Origin: Novosphingobium sp. KA1
Lineage (GTDB): Bacteria; Pseudomonadota; Alphaproteobacteria; Sphingomonadales; Sphingomonadaceae
Assembly: GCF_017309955.1 (NCBI RefSeq)
Contig: NZ_CP021247.1
Coordinates: forward strand, 1,389,001-1,453,000
DNA length: 64,000 nucleotides
Direction of reading: 5' to 3'
A program made the translations under genes and the position numbers. A model generated the notes under the pieces. It was not told the DNA's origin. It saw only the letters and a list, made by a program, of their open reading frames with translations, and ran no database searches. Numbering within the stretch: the first letter of the stretch is position 1; every line of letters begins with the position of its first letter. Shown here piece by piece: positions 28,069-38,734 of the stretch.

Positions 28069-29232
28069 TCATCGCCCCACGAGAGCGGGCTGGCGCAGGG
28101 GTTCTGCAATGTCCTCGAGGGAGGGCTGGCGTTCCGCGGGGAATTCGATCAGCACGGCAAAGCCGCCTTCGACGGGCTCCACCGTCTCGAAGCGGTGGTT
28201 CTCGCCGTAGGCCTGGCTGAGGCGATCGCGGATGTTCGACAGGCCGACGCCGGTGGATACCGGCTCCCCTCCATCATAGGTCATGCCCGACAACCTGTTG
28301 TCGGTCGTCGGCGTTTGCAAGCCCGGCCCGGTATCCGAGACGGTGATGCGAAGCATCGGCCCGACGAGCTGCGTGGCCACGGTGATCTCGGCTCCGGTCT
28401 CCTGCGGGGTCACGGCATACTTGATGGCATTCTCGACCAGCGGCTGGAGCAGCAGCGAGGGCAGCAGGCAGGTCTCGGTCGCGGGATCGATCTGGAAGGT
28501 GGTGCGCAGGCGCTCCTCGAAGCGCATCAGCTCGATGTCGAGATAGAGCTTGAGCGTCTCCACCTCGGTCGCCACCGTGACCCGCGCCGAGGGCTTGTTG
28601 ATCAGCGTGTAGCGCAGGAACGAGGAGAGCCGGCTGAGCATCGCATTGGCCGGCTCGGTCTGCTTGAGCAGCACCAGGGTGGAGATCGAGTTCAGCGTGT
28701 TGAACAGGAAATGCGGGTTGAGCTGATAGCGCAGCATGGCCAGCTGGGCCTGCGTCGCCTGGTTCTCCAGCTGGATCAGCTGGTCGTTCTGCTCTTCCAC
28801 CTGGAGGTAGAAGTTGACCATGTAATAGAGCGCGGTCCAGGCCCCCAGCAGCGTTGCGTCGAGGTAGAACACGCCAAGGAACAGGCCGGTGAAATTGGTG
28901 TCGCCATCGGCGCGCCACAGCGAGACCACCCAGGCGTCGATGAACGAATGCAGGCCGACCGCGATCGACAGCGCGAGGAACGTCAGGCCCCAGGTGACCA
29001 GCGCGCGCTTGCGGAACAGCGCGCGGTAGATGACCGAGAGCACCAGCGAGATCGAGAAGCCGGTGATCGTGGCGATCAGCACCAGCACGAGGAAGGCGAT
29101 CGGCTGGTTGTTGGCGATCGCCGACATCGTGCGCAGCAGCATCGCCCCGCTCCAGCCCACGGCCTGAAGGCGCCAGAACGCCTTGTCCTTGTCGGCAAAG
29201 AAGGGGATGGGCTGGATCGGCAAGACGGACAT
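28069..29232 (-). CDS. LytS/YehU-type sensor histidine kinase
   Basis: The 387-residue kinase has an N-terminal membrane region with four hydrophobic helices (about 25-140). A short coiled-coil (EEQNDQLIQLENQATQAQL) leads to the His_kinase motif LRYQLNPHFLFNTLNSIS (His about 174). The HATPase domain carries LLLQPLVENAIKYA, ISDTGPGL-like VSDTGPGL and GVGLSNIRDRL. There is no separate extracellular sensor domain, so the signal is probably sensed in the membrane. The partner is the LytTR regulator downstream. Confidence 0.92.
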   Translation of the reverse strand: MSVLPIQPIPFFADKDKAFWRLQAVGWSGAMLLRTMSAIANNQPIAFLVLVLIATITGFSISLVLSVIYRALFRKRALVTWGLTFLALSIAVGLHSFIDAWVVSLWRADGDTNFTGLFLGVFYLDATLLGAWTALYYMVNFYLQVEEQNDQLIQLENQATQAQLAMLRYQLNPHFLFNTLNSISTLVLLKQTEPANAMLSRLSSFLRYTLINKPSARVTVATEVETLKLYLDIELMRFEERLRTTFQIDPATETCLLPSLLLQPLVENAIKYAVTPQETGAEITVATQLVGPMLRITVSDTGPGLQTPTTDNRLSGMTYDGGEPVSTGVGLSNIRDRLSQAYGENHRFETVEPVEGGFAVLIEFPAERQPSLEDIAEPLRQPALVGR

Positions 29233-29305
29233 GCGGGCTTTCTAGACGAAAAGCGCCCGCAGCGTAAATCCGCCTAAGATATGATGTCGTTTCGGATGCG
29301 GAAAC

Positions 29306-30004
29306 CTAGCTCCCGCGCGCCTCGTTCACCGCCTGCGACAGCTGTTCGAAGCCGACCGCGCCGGAGATCATGCGGTCGCCCGCGATCCAGCTCGGGGTGC
29401 CCGAGAAGCCGAGGCGGCCCGCCACGTCGACATTGCGGCTCAGTTCCTGCTCGACCACCGGGCTGGCGGCGACCTTGCGGGCGCGCTCCATGTCGAGACC
29501 GGCCTGTTTGGCCGCGGCCTCGATCGATTCGGGATCGAGCTGGCCGGCGGCAAACATGGCGTCATGGAACGGATGGTACTTGCCCTGCTCGGCCGCGGCG
29601 AGCGCCATGCGCGCGGCGGCGGCGCTGTGCTCGCTGATGATCGGCAGTTCGCGCACGACGATGCGCAGGTCCGGGTTCTTGGCGAGCAGCTGGGCCACGT
29701 CGGGCAGGCTGCGGCGGCAGTAGCCGCAGGCATAGTCGGTGAACTCGACCAGGGTCACGGCACCGTTGGGATTGCCCAGCACGGCGCCGGGGAAGGGCGT
29801 CTCCACGCTTTGCCTGACCCCTGCCAGCTGGGCCTTGGCCTGCTTGCGCTGGAGGGCGTCCATCGCCTCGTTCAGCACTTCGGGATTGGTGACGAGATAG
29901 TCGTGAATCACGTGCCCGGCGATCGTCGGACCGGCGAACCACACGCCGCCGCCCACCACTGCAAGGCCGGCCAGCGTTGCGGCGATCCTGGTGCCAATAC
30001 CCAT
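29306..30004 (-). CDS. DsbA-family thioredoxin-fold oxidoreductase (Com1-like)
   Basis: The 232-residue exported protein has an N-terminal hydrophobic segment (about 7-27). A short helical N-terminal domain (NPEVLNEAMDALQRKQAKAQL) precedes a DsbA fold with active site C-G-Y-C (about 93-96, in FTDYACGYCRRSLPD) and the cis-Pro loop GFSGTPSWIAG. The helical N-domain is typical of the Com1/ScsC-like group, which includes isomerases. It forms or shuffles disulfides in the periplasm. It follows an M48 protease gene, with a long inverted repeat between them. Confidence 0.9.
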   Translation of the reverse strand: MGIGTRIAATLAGLAVVGGGVWFAGPTIAGHVIHDYLVTNPEVLNEAMDALQRKQAKAQLAGVRQSVETPFPGAVLGNPNGAVTLVEFTDYACGYCRRSLPDVAQLLAKNPDLRIVVRELPIISEHSAAAARMALAAAEQGKYHPFHDAMFAAGQLDPESIEAAAKQAGLDMERARKVAASPVVEQELSRNVDVAGRLGFSGTPSWIAGDRMISGAVGFEQLSQAVNEARGS

Positions 30005-30041
30005 GCTTTTCGTTTGTCCCGTACTGTCTGTGTCGGTCGTT

Positions 30042-30117
30042 GCACCGGCCCTCTCCCTCACCCGGTTACCCGTCCGGGCATGCTTCGGGGTGGTCGGGTG
30101 GGGGAGAGGGCCGGTGC
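30042..30117. repeat. 16-bp inverted repeat between M48 and dsbA-like genes
   Basis: Perfect arms GCACCGGCCCTCTCCC and GGGAGAGGGCCGGTGC flank 44 nt. A smaller hairpin AATTCGCG/CGCGAATT follows at about 30123-30142. It probably folds in the M48 mRNA 3' region and could terminate or separate expression of the two genes. Confidence 0.55.
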
Positions 30118-30156
30118 GGGCAGAATTCGCGCGCCGCGAATTTTCAAATGCGGTCT

Positions 30157-31518
30157 CTAGCGGCGCTTCTTGTCGCGTTCCAGTGCGCCGCGCGCTTCCA
30201 TCTCGATGTCCTGCGCGCGCAGCCAGTCGGGCGTGCCCTGCTTGAGCCCGGCTTCGGCGGCCTGCGCGTTCATCAGTGCGGCGTCCATCTGGCCGGACAG
30301 CGACTGCTGCTCGGCACTGGCGAGGCGGGCGCGGGGCATGTCGCCGTTGGCGGCGTAGATGGTGCCGAGCTGGTACCAGGTGAAGGGATTCTCGCGGTCG
30401 CGCGCGGCGGCGTTGCGCAGCACCGTCTCGGCTTCCTTGAAGTGCTGGGGATCTTCGGTGGCGATCAGGGCGTGGCCGAACAGGGTGGCGATCAGCGGCT
30501 GGTAGCCGGTCAGTTCGGTGGCCTTGCGCAAGGGGACCAGCGCTTCGTTCGGCTGGCCGGATTCGAGCAGGATCTGGCCCTTGAGCTCGAGGAAATAGGG
30601 ATCGTCGGGATCGGTCATCAGCAGGGCGTCGGCCTCGGCGGTGGCGCGGTCCATTTCCGACTGGCGGTGCCAGGCATAGGCGCGGGCGTAGTGCGCGGGC
30701 ACCGAATTGTCGGTCAGCGGATAGACGCGCAGCACGTCGCGCGGCTCGGCGAGATAGCCGAACAGCTTGGCCTTCATGCGCACGTAGCGGGCCTGGATCT
30801 TGGGATCGTCCGGCCTGGTCCAGGCCGGATCCTTTTCGTAGGTGTCCTGCAGGGTCTGGATACGGTCGCCGGTGAGGGGGTGGGTGGAGTAGAACTCGTC
30901 GCCGTCCTGCGGGCGGTAGCCGTAGCGGAATTCGAGGTTCTGGAGCTTCTGGAAGAACTCCAGCGAGCCGCGCCCGCTGATCCCGGCCGCCGAAAGATAC
31001 TGCGCGCCGGCGGCGTCCGCCGAGGCTTCCTGCGAGCGGGTATAGGCCAGGTACTTGCCCATGGCGGCGGACTGGCCGGCCATGATGACGCCCATCGCCG
31101 CCTCGCCGCCGCCGGCGGCGGCGGCGGCCGCACCCAGCAGCAGCGAGAGCAGCGAGATGCTGGTCGCGCTTTTCGCGCCCTGGTTGAGCACGGCATGGCC
31201 GCCGGTGACGTGGCCCAGCTCGTGGGCGATCACGCCCTGCACCTGGGCGGCCTTGTCGGCCTCGTTGATGAGGCCCGAATTGACGTAGACGGCCTGCCCG
31301 CCGGCGACAAAGGCGTTCACCGAGGGATCGTTGACGAGGACGATGTCGACATGGGCGGGATCGAGCCCGGCGGCGACGATCAGCGGGCGGGCCATGTCCT
31401 TGAGCAGGGCCTCGGTCTCGGCGTCGCGCAGGATCGACTGGGCGGCCGCCGGGGTGGCGGACCAGCCAATCAGGGCAAGGACGCTCAGGGCCAGTGCGGC
31501 AAGACGCGCGAAGGACAT
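30157..31518 (-). CDS. M48-family periplasmic metalloprotease with TPR domain (BepA-like)
   Basis: The 453-residue protein has a signal peptide (about 1-26) and a gluzincin domain with HExxH at about 99-103 (VIAHELGHVTGGH) and third-ligand region SQEASADAAGAQYL. The C-terminal half is a TPR-like helical array (about 280-440). This matches BepA/YfgC, which degrades or chaperones stalled outer-membrane proteins such as LptD. It is encoded with a DsbA-type oxidoreductase, consistent with LptD disulfide quality control. ATG 31518 gives the natural signal peptide. Confidence 0.92.
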   Translation of the reverse strand: MSFARLAALALSVLALIGWSATPAAAQSILRDAETEALLKDMARPLIVAAGLDPAHVDIVLVNDPSVNAFVAGGQAVYVNSGLINEADKAAQVQGVIAHELGHVTGGHAVLNQGAKSATSISLLSLLLGAAAAAAGGGEAAMGVIMAGQSAAMGKYLAYTRSQEASADAAGAQYLSAAGISGRGSLEFFQKLQNLEFRYGYRPQDGDEFYSTHPLTGDRIQTLQDTYEKDPAWTRPDDPKIQARYVRMKAKLFGYLAEPRDVLRVYPLTDNSVPAHYARAYAWHRQSEMDRATAEADALLMTDPDDPYFLELKGQILLESGQPNEALVPLRKATELTGYQPLIATLFGHALIATEDPQHFKEAETVLRNAAARDRENPFTWYQLGTIYAANGDMPRARLASAEQQSLSGQMDAALMNAQAAEAGLKQGTPDWLRAQDIEMEARGALERDKKRR

Positions 31519-31553
31519 GGAAGCTGTTGAAACCTCTCGCGCTGAACCGGGGC

Positions 31554-31595
31554 TGAAGCACCGGACCTGAAGCATCGGGCCTGAAGCATCGGGCC
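31554..31595. repeat. Three 14-bp tandem repeats (TGAAGCATCGGGCC)
   Basis: Units at 31554-31567 (two differences), 31568-31581 and 31582-31595 lie just upstream of the M48 start on its 5' side. They may change the 5' leader length between strains; no binding factor is recognised. Confidence 0.65.
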
Positions 31596-31622
31596 TGAAA
31601 CTACCCTAGCGTGCCGCCGGGC

Positions 31623-31874
31623 TCAGGCAAGCGGGGAAGCGGACTCCCGGGGCTGCGACACCAGCCAGACGCGGATCGCTCCGGCCAGGCCGGGCGGCAC
31701 TTCGGCCTCGAGCCGCTCGGCATCGATCCGCGCGACGAGGGCGTTGACGGGAACGCCGGCTTCGGCGGCGGCGGCGCGCAGCATGTCCCAGAACACCGGT
31801 TCGAGGCTGATCGAGGTCTTGTGTCCGGCGATCTCGACCGAACGCTTGATGGGAGGGTGATAGGGCGAAGTCAT
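31623..31874 (-). CDS. Ribbon-helix-helix domain protein (RHH_4)
   Basis: The 83-residue protein contains IKRSVEIAGHKTSISLEPVFWDMLRAAAAEAG, the RHH_4 pattern, in which a basic beta-strand that can enter the DNA groove is followed by two helices. The ending AIRVWLVSQ is typical of the family. It is probably a small DNA-binding regulator; the target is unknown. The ATG at 31874 is chosen over the adjacent GTG. Relatives are often mis-annotated as sulfotransferases. Confidence 0.78.
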   Translation of the reverse strand: MTSPYHPPIKRSVEIAGHKTSISLEPVFWDMLRAAAAEAGVPVNALVARIDAERLEAEVPPGLAGAIRVWLVSQPRESASPLA

Positions 31875-31950
31875 CACCCGTCACGCTAGCGGGGAAGCGC
31901 GGTCAGTCATAGGGGCGGAAAAACCGGCATGAGAAAACCCGCCGCCATAA

Positions 31951-31974
31951 GAAAAGGCGGCCGCGAAGCCGCCT
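31951..31974 (-). terminator. Rho-independent terminator of the M23 peptidase gene
   Basis: The stem AGGCGGC / GCCGCCT with loop TTCGCG is followed on the minus strand by TTTTCTTA. It lies 73 nt downstream of the peptidase stop. Confidence 0.75.
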
Positions 31975-32046
31975 CTTCCCTCCTCTCCAAACCTGTTGAC
32001 CGGACTGTCTCTCCCGCAGTCTCTGGCCGGTTTGAAACTTGTGTGA

Positions 32047-32790
32047 TCAGCCGCCGATTTCGGTCTTGTCGGCAGCGGCCATGCGATCGCCCTGCATGTA
32101 GGGGATCGGGTTCACGGCCTGGCCGTCGACGCGGACTTCGTAGTGGAGGTGCGGGCCGGTCGAATTGCCGGTGGTGCCGACGTAGCCGATCACCTCGCCC
32201 TTGTGGACCATCTGGCCTTCGGCAACGGCAAGGCGCGACATGTGGCCGTAGCGGGTCTCGAGATCGCCGCCATGCTCCAGTTCGACAAACAGGCCGTAGC
32301 CGCCGAACCACGAAGCCTTGCCGACAACGCCGTCAGCGGTTGCGTAGATCGGGGTGCCGATGGGAGCGGCAAGGTCGATGCCCTTGTGGGCGCGGCGACC
32401 GCCGAAAATGGGGTGTTCGCGCATGCCGAAGCTGCTGGTGAGCTTCAGGCCTTCCAGCGGGGTGCGCGAGGGAACCGCGACGCCCGAAAGGCGGGCGGTG
32501 CCGGGGATCGCGGGCTTGGCCTTGGCGGCGGCAAGACCGGTTTCCTCGTAATTCTGCCAGGAGCTGAAGAGGGTGCGGAACTGTTCGTCCTCACCGCCGC
32601 TGGCGGACTGGCTGGCCGACTGGGCGGCGCGCTGCGGGCCCGAGATGTCGGCGGCGGCGCTGTTGGCCATGGCGGGATGGGCTGCCAGGGAAAGACCCGC
32701 GAACGCAACCGTGGCGGTTACCGTGCGGAACTTGGCAATGAGTTTCGTGACGACCACTCGTAATACCTTGTTATCCGCCGAAATCCGCAA
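32047..32790 (-). CDS. M23-family (LytM-type) metallopeptidase
   Basis: The 247-residue exported protein has a signal to about residue 42 (ending HPAMA). Its peptidase domain carries the zinc motifs of active enzymes: SSFGMREHPIFGGRRAHKGIDLAAPIGTPIYA (H-x(3)-D) and TGPHLHYEVRVDG (H-x-H). It most likely cleaves peptidoglycan cross-bridges during envelope growth. An intact active site argues against an EnvC/NlpD-like activator. It is a single gene with its own terminator. Confidence 0.93.
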   Translation of the reverse strand: MRISADNKVLRVVVTKLIAKFRTVTATVAFAGLSLAAHPAMANSAAADISGPQRAAQSASQSASGGEDEQFRTLFSSWQNYEETGLAAAKAKPAIPGTARLSGVAVPSRTPLEGLKLTSSFGMREHPIFGGRRAHKGIDLAAPIGTPIYATADGVVGKASWFGGYGLFVELEHGGDLETRYGHMSRLAVAEGQMVHKGEVIGYVGTTGNSTGPHLHYEVRVDGQAVNPIPYMQGDRMAAADKTEIGG

Positions 32791-32903
32791 AGGACACGAC
32801 GCTTGTATTTATCACTGGCGCACCGTGAGGCGCGCCGCGAACCCTAGTTTTAGAGATGGTCGGAACCCCCCGCCGTCTCGCGAGTTGGAGTTATGCCGAT
32901 CGA

Positions 32904-33710
32904 TTACTGACAGACAACCCCAAGGTAGAAATCCCGCGATAAACCGGCAGCGAGGCGCGCCGAGTCGTTGAACGGTGGCTTAACGGCGCCGCCAAAATGG
33001 CGGGAAACAAGGGTTTTCCAGAGGTCGGCAGGCTCTCCATTCATCGTTTCGGCCCATGCGGCGAAATGTGTTGATCCGAAACGGACGTGCCGGATTTCGT
33101 CGTCAAGGATTCTCTCGAGGATGCGTGCGCCGCGTTCGTCACCAAGGTTGCGGACCCGTTCGAGCGTCGCGGGAGTGACGTCGAGCCCGCGCGCCTCGAG
33201 CACCATCGGCACCACCGCGAGCCGCGCGGCGACGTCGTGCCGGGTATTGCCGGCCGCTTCCCACAGGCCGCTGTGCGCGGGAAGCGCGCCGTAGTGGCTG
33301 CCCATCGTGCGCAAGTGCCGGTCGATCAGCGCGAAGTGCAGCGCCTCGTCGGCCGCGACCGAGAGAAAGTCGCCGACAAAACCGGGATTCATCTCGCCGC
33401 CGAAGCGCCCGGCCATGTCGAGCGCGAGGTCGATGGCGACAAATTCGATATGCGCCAGGGCGTGCCAGAGCGCGATCCGCCCGCGCTGCGAACCGCCCTT
33501 GCCGCGCTTGGGCATGCGGCCCGGCGGCAGCAGTTCGGGCGCGTCCGGGCGGCCCGGTTCGTCGGGCATGGCGACATCGAAGGCATAAGCGAGGCGACCC
33601 AGCCGCCAGTCGCGGGCGACCTTGCGGGTGGCCATGACCTTGGCACGGGGATCGCGTTCGAGCAGCACTTCGCGGATGGCGGCGGCAACGCCGGGCAGGG
33701 GAGAGGACAT
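32904..33710 (-). CDS. DUF455 ferritin-like protein
   Basis: The 268-residue protein contains HALAHIEFVAIDLALDMAGRFG, FVGDFLSVAADEALHFALIDRHLRTMGSHYG and ILDDEIRHVRFG, a spaced set of E/H pairs as in di-iron four-helix bundles. DUF455 is rarely characterised; MiaE-like tRNA hydroxylase folds are its nearest known relatives. It follows bcp by 2 bp and belongs to the glnE-bcp-DUF455 operon. Confidence 0.85.
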   Translation of the reverse strand: MSSPLPGVAAAIREVLLERDPRAKVMATRKVARDWRLGRLAYAFDVAMPDEPGRPDAPELLPPGRMPKRGKGGSQRGRIALWHALAHIEFVAIDLALDMAGRFGGEMNPGFVGDFLSVAADEALHFALIDRHLRTMGSHYGALPAHSGLWEAAGNTRHDVAARLAVVPMVLEARGLDVTPATLERVRNLGDERGARILERILDDEIRHVRFGSTHFAAWAETMNGEPADLWKTLVSRHFGGAVKPPFNDSARLAAGLSRDFYLGVVCQ

Positions 33711-33712
33711 GG

Positions 33713-34186
33713 TCAGAGCGCCTTGGCGGCCTCCAGCACCTGGGCGGCGTGGTCCTTCACTTTCACCTTGTCCCAGACGCGGGCGATCGTGCCGTCCGGG
33801 CCGATCAGGTAAGTGGTGCGGACCATGCCCATGTAGGTGCGGCCATAGTTCTGCTTCTCGGTCCAGATGCCGAGCGCGTCGGACAAGCCGCCTTCCTCGG
33901 CATCGCTGGCGAGCGGGGCCTTGAGGTCGTGCTTGGCGATGAAGTTCTGGTGCTTCTTCGCCGTATCCTTGCTGACGCCCAGCAGCGCGACTCCGGCCGC
34001 GTCGAATTCCCCCTTGAGGGCCGAGAAGTCGAGATTCTCGGTGGTGCAGCCGGGGGTGTTGTCCTTGGGATAGAAAAACACCACCAGCTTGCGGCCGGCA
34101 AAGTCCGAAGCCTTCACGCTGCCGCCTTCGGGCGTTTCCAGGGCGATGTCGGGGAACGGGTCGCCGGCGGCGGGACGGGTGGTCAT
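33713..34186 (-). CDS. bcp: Thioredoxin-dependent thiol peroxidase (Bcp/PrxQ), 1-Cys form
   Basis: The 157-residue peroxiredoxin has the motif FFYPKDNTPGCTTENLDF with peroxidatic Cys at about 47. The usual second Cys five residues later is absent, and there is no other Cys in the protein, so it must be reduced by a 1-Cys mechanism or an external thiol. Its ATG overlaps the glnE stop (ATGA), indicating translational coupling. Confidence 0.93.
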   Translation of the reverse strand: MTTRPAAGDPFPDIALETPEGGSVKASDFAGRKLVVFFYPKDNTPGCTTENLDFSALKGEFDAAGVALLGVSKDTAKKHQNFIAKHDLKAPLASDAEEGGLSDALGIWTEKQNYGRTYMGMVRTTYLIGPDGTIARVWDKVKVKDHAAQVLEAAKAL

Positions 34187-36906
34187 CACAGGATCTCCAG
34201 TGTTTCGCCGAAGGTCTCGCGCCAGCTCGCGGCGACGTGCGCGCGGGAGAGGGCAAGGGCGGCTTCAAGGTCTTGCCAGGTGCCATAGCCGCAGGCGCGT
34301 TCCAGCGCCATGCAGGAGGGCTTGCCCGGCACCTGGGTATCGGGGGCAAACAGCCGTCCGGCCACCAGCAGGCGGGTCATCACGTCGTGCGCCTCCACCA
34401 GCGTCGCGGGCAGCAGCCCGTCCGCGACCAGCAACTGCAGCGCCGCGCCGAGATCGGGATCGAGGCCGCGCCCGGTGCCGAGCTGGATGAAGTGGACGAG
34501 GAATTCGAGGTCGACCAGCCCGCCGCGCATGAGCTTGACGTCGAGCGGGCCCCTGGCGGGTTTGTGCCCGGCCATCTTCGCGCGCATGTCCAGCACGTCG
34601 GTTTTCAGCTTGTCCTGCCCGCGCGGGGCGGCGAGCACGCCGCGGATGACGGCGCCAAGTTCGCCGCGCGCCGCGGCCGAACCGTAAAGCGCGCGGGCGC
34701 GGCACAATGCCATGTGTTCCCAGGTCCAGGCCTGTTCCTGCTGGTAGCGGGTGAAGCTGTCGAGGCTGGCGGCGGGCGGTCCCTGTTCGCCCGAGGGGCG
34801 CAGCCGGGTGTCGACTTCGTAAAGCGCGCCCTCGGCGGTCGGCACCGAGAGCGCGGCGGTCACCCGCTGCGACAGGCGGTTGTAGTAGAGCGTGGCGCCC
34901 AGGGGCCGCCGCCCGTCCGATTCGCCCGCGAATTCGCCGGTGAACAGGTAGATAAGGTCAAGGTCGGAGGCATGGGTGAGCACGCCGCCGCCCATCCTGC
35001 CAAGCCCGAGCACCACCAGTTCGCTGCCGGCGACGTGCCCGTGAACCTCGCGGAATTCCGCCAGCGCCGCATCGGTCAGCACCACCAGCGCGGCCTCGGC
35101 GATGCGGGCGAGGGCATGGCCGATGTCGAGCGGGTCGTTGGCGCCCTCGATCAGCTGGACGCCGAGGGCAAAGCGGCGATCGCCGACCTTGCGGCGCACG
35201 GTGCCCAGCTTCTGTTCGTAGTCGGCGCCGGCCTCGAACTGGCTGAACTCGGCCACCAGGTCCTCCACCGGACCGGGCAGGTCGAAGGCGCTGGCGTCGA
35301 TCAGCGGGTCGAGCAGGTCGGCGCGCCGGGCCAGGGCATCGGCCAGAGTGGGCGCGAGGCTGAGGATGCGCGCCAGCCGCTCCAGCAGTGCGGGGCGTGC
35401 TTCCAGCAGGCGGAACAGGTTGATCGCGGAAGGCAGGTTGTTGAGCAGCTTCTCGAAGCGGGCAAAGGCGCGCTCCGGCTCCGGTGCGGCGGCCAGTGCG
35501 GCGAAGAGATCGGCGCGCACGGACGCGAAAGCAGCCCGCGCCGCGTCCGAACGCAGTGCCCGCATGCCACCGGAAAGCCAGCCTTCGACGCGCTGGGCCA
35601 TGGCCTCGGCCTCGGCAAGCCCGAGTCCGGCCAGTTCGTCGCGCAAGTCATCCTGCGCGGGCATGGCGACTTGCGTTGTCGGGCCGAGCGGGGTGTTCGC
35701 CATGACCAGCGCATCGTAGCGTTCGCCCACGGCATCGGTGATCGCGCGCAGTTCGCCGAGCAGGGTCTCGCCATCGGGCAGCCCGTCGAGCCGGGCCACG
35801 GCGTCCAGCGCCTCGGGCCGCATCGGCAGGGCGTGGGTCTGCTGGTCCTGCACCATCTGCAGGCGGTGTTCGATAGTGCGCAGGCGGTCATAGCTTTCAC
35901 CCAGCAGGCGGGCGTCCTCGGCAGGGACCAGCCCGGCGTCCGCCAGTGCCTCCAGCGTGGCGCGGGTGCCGCGCAGGCGCAGCGCGGGGTTGCGGCCGCC
36001 GTGAATGAGCTGGTGGGTCTGCGCGTAGAATTCCACCTCGCGAATGCCGCCGCGCCCTTTCTTGAGGTCGAAGCCGGGGCCGACCGTGGCGCTGCCGCGC
36101 GTGTTGGCGCGGATCTGCGCGGTGAGGCGGCCGATCTCGGCGATCGCGCCGAAGTCGAGGCTCTTGCGCCAGACGAAAGGGCGGATCGCGGCAAGGAAGG
36201 CCTCGCCCGCGGCGATGTCGCCCGAACAGGCGCGGGCGCGGATGAAGGCGGCGCGCTCCCACGCCAGCGCGGAGGATTCGTAATGACTGAGCGCGCCGTT
36301 GATCGAGATCGCCAGCGGGCTGACCTCGGAAGCCGGGCGCAGGCGCAAGTCGATGCGGAAGACGTAGCCGTGGTCGGTGACCTTGCCGAGCGTTTCCACC
36401 ACCGAGCGGGCCACGCGCTGGGCGGCCTCGCCCGGTTCGTCGCGCTCGCGGCGGGGCAGCAGTTCGGGATCGAACAGCAGGATCGGATCGATGTCCGAAC
36501 TGTAGTTGAGTTCGCCCGCGCCATGCTTGCCGAGCGCGAGGGCAAGGAAACCGGCAGGCTCCGCATCGGGCACGCGGCGGCGGATACCTTCGGCAATGGC
36601 GCCGTCGAGTGCGCGGTCGGCCAGTGCCGAAAGCTCGCCGGTGACGCGCAGCAAGGGGAAGGCCCCGGCCAGGTCGCCGATGCCGAGGGCGAGCGCCATG
36701 GCCTGTTTCTCGCGCCTCAGCGCGATGCCGACATCGTCGGTGCCGCCGCCGGCCGTGCGGGCGAAGGCCAGCGCCTCCTCGCCCTTGCCCGCGGCCAGCA
36801 GCGCGGCAAGATCCGGATGGCGGTCCAGCAGCGAGGCGAGGTAAGGGGCATGGGCGCGGGCGCGTTCGATCGCGCCGGTCCAGTCGGCTTGCAGGTGGGC
36901 ATCCAT
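34186..36906 (-). CDS. glnE: Bifunctional glutamine synthetase adenylyltransferase/adenylyl-removing enzyme
   Basis: The 906-residue protein has two nucleotidyltransferase domains. The N-terminal one, with GELNYSSDIDPILLFD, is the deadenylylase; the C-terminal one, with GGGVLTHASDLDLIYLF, is the adenylylase. Each is followed by helical GlnD_UR-type regions. It adjusts GlnA activity to the nitrogen supply, as signalled by PII. ATG 36906 (MDAHLQADW) is chosen; upstream extension has no similarity. It heads the bcp/DUF455 operon and diverges from the M28 peptidase gene. Confidence 0.95.
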   Translation of the reverse strand: MDAHLQADWTGAIERARAHAPYLASLLDRHPDLAALLAAGKGEEALAFARTAGGGTDDVGIALRREKQAMALALGIGDLAGAFPLLRVTGELSALADRALDGAIAEGIRRRVPDAEPAGFLALALGKHGAGELNYSSDIDPILLFDPELLPRRERDEPGEAAQRVARSVVETLGKVTDHGYVFRIDLRLRPASEVSPLAISINGALSHYESSALAWERAAFIRARACSGDIAAGEAFLAAIRPFVWRKSLDFGAIAEIGRLTAQIRANTRGSATVGPGFDLKKGRGGIREVEFYAQTHQLIHGGRNPALRLRGTRATLEALADAGLVPAEDARLLGESYDRLRTIEHRLQMVQDQQTHALPMRPEALDAVARLDGLPDGETLLGELRAITDAVGERYDALVMANTPLGPTTQVAMPAQDDLRDELAGLGLAEAEAMAQRVEGWLSGGMRALRSDAARAAFASVRADLFAALAAAPEPERAFARFEKLLNNLPSAINLFRLLEARPALLERLARILSLAPTLADALARRADLLDPLIDASAFDLPGPVEDLVAEFSQFEAGADYEQKLGTVRRKVGDRRFALGVQLIEGANDPLDIGHALARIAEAALVVLTDAALAEFREVHGHVAGSELVVLGLGRMGGGVLTHASDLDLIYLFTGEFAGESDGRRPLGATLYYNRLSQRVTAALSVPTAEGALYEVDTRLRPSGEQGPPAASLDSFTRYQQEQAWTWEHMALCRARALYGSAAARGELGAVIRGVLAAPRGQDKLKTDVLDMRAKMAGHKPARGPLDVKLMRGGLVDLEFLVHFIQLGTGRGLDPDLGAALQLLVADGLLPATLVEAHDVMTRLLVAGRLFAPDTQVPGKPSCMALERACGYGTWQDLEAALALSRAHVAASWRETFGETLEIL

Positions 36907-37024
36907 GCCGGGGTTCCTGCCCAAGCGCGAGCGCGAGGGCAAGTGCGTCGGCTTCGCCTTGTGCCTGCCGCCTGCCTCTGGCACGAGGCCGGTCATCCCA
37001 AAATACAACAGGTCCGCCCAGACA

Positions 37025-38730
<1,706 letters not shown>

Positions 38731-38734
<4 letters not shown>

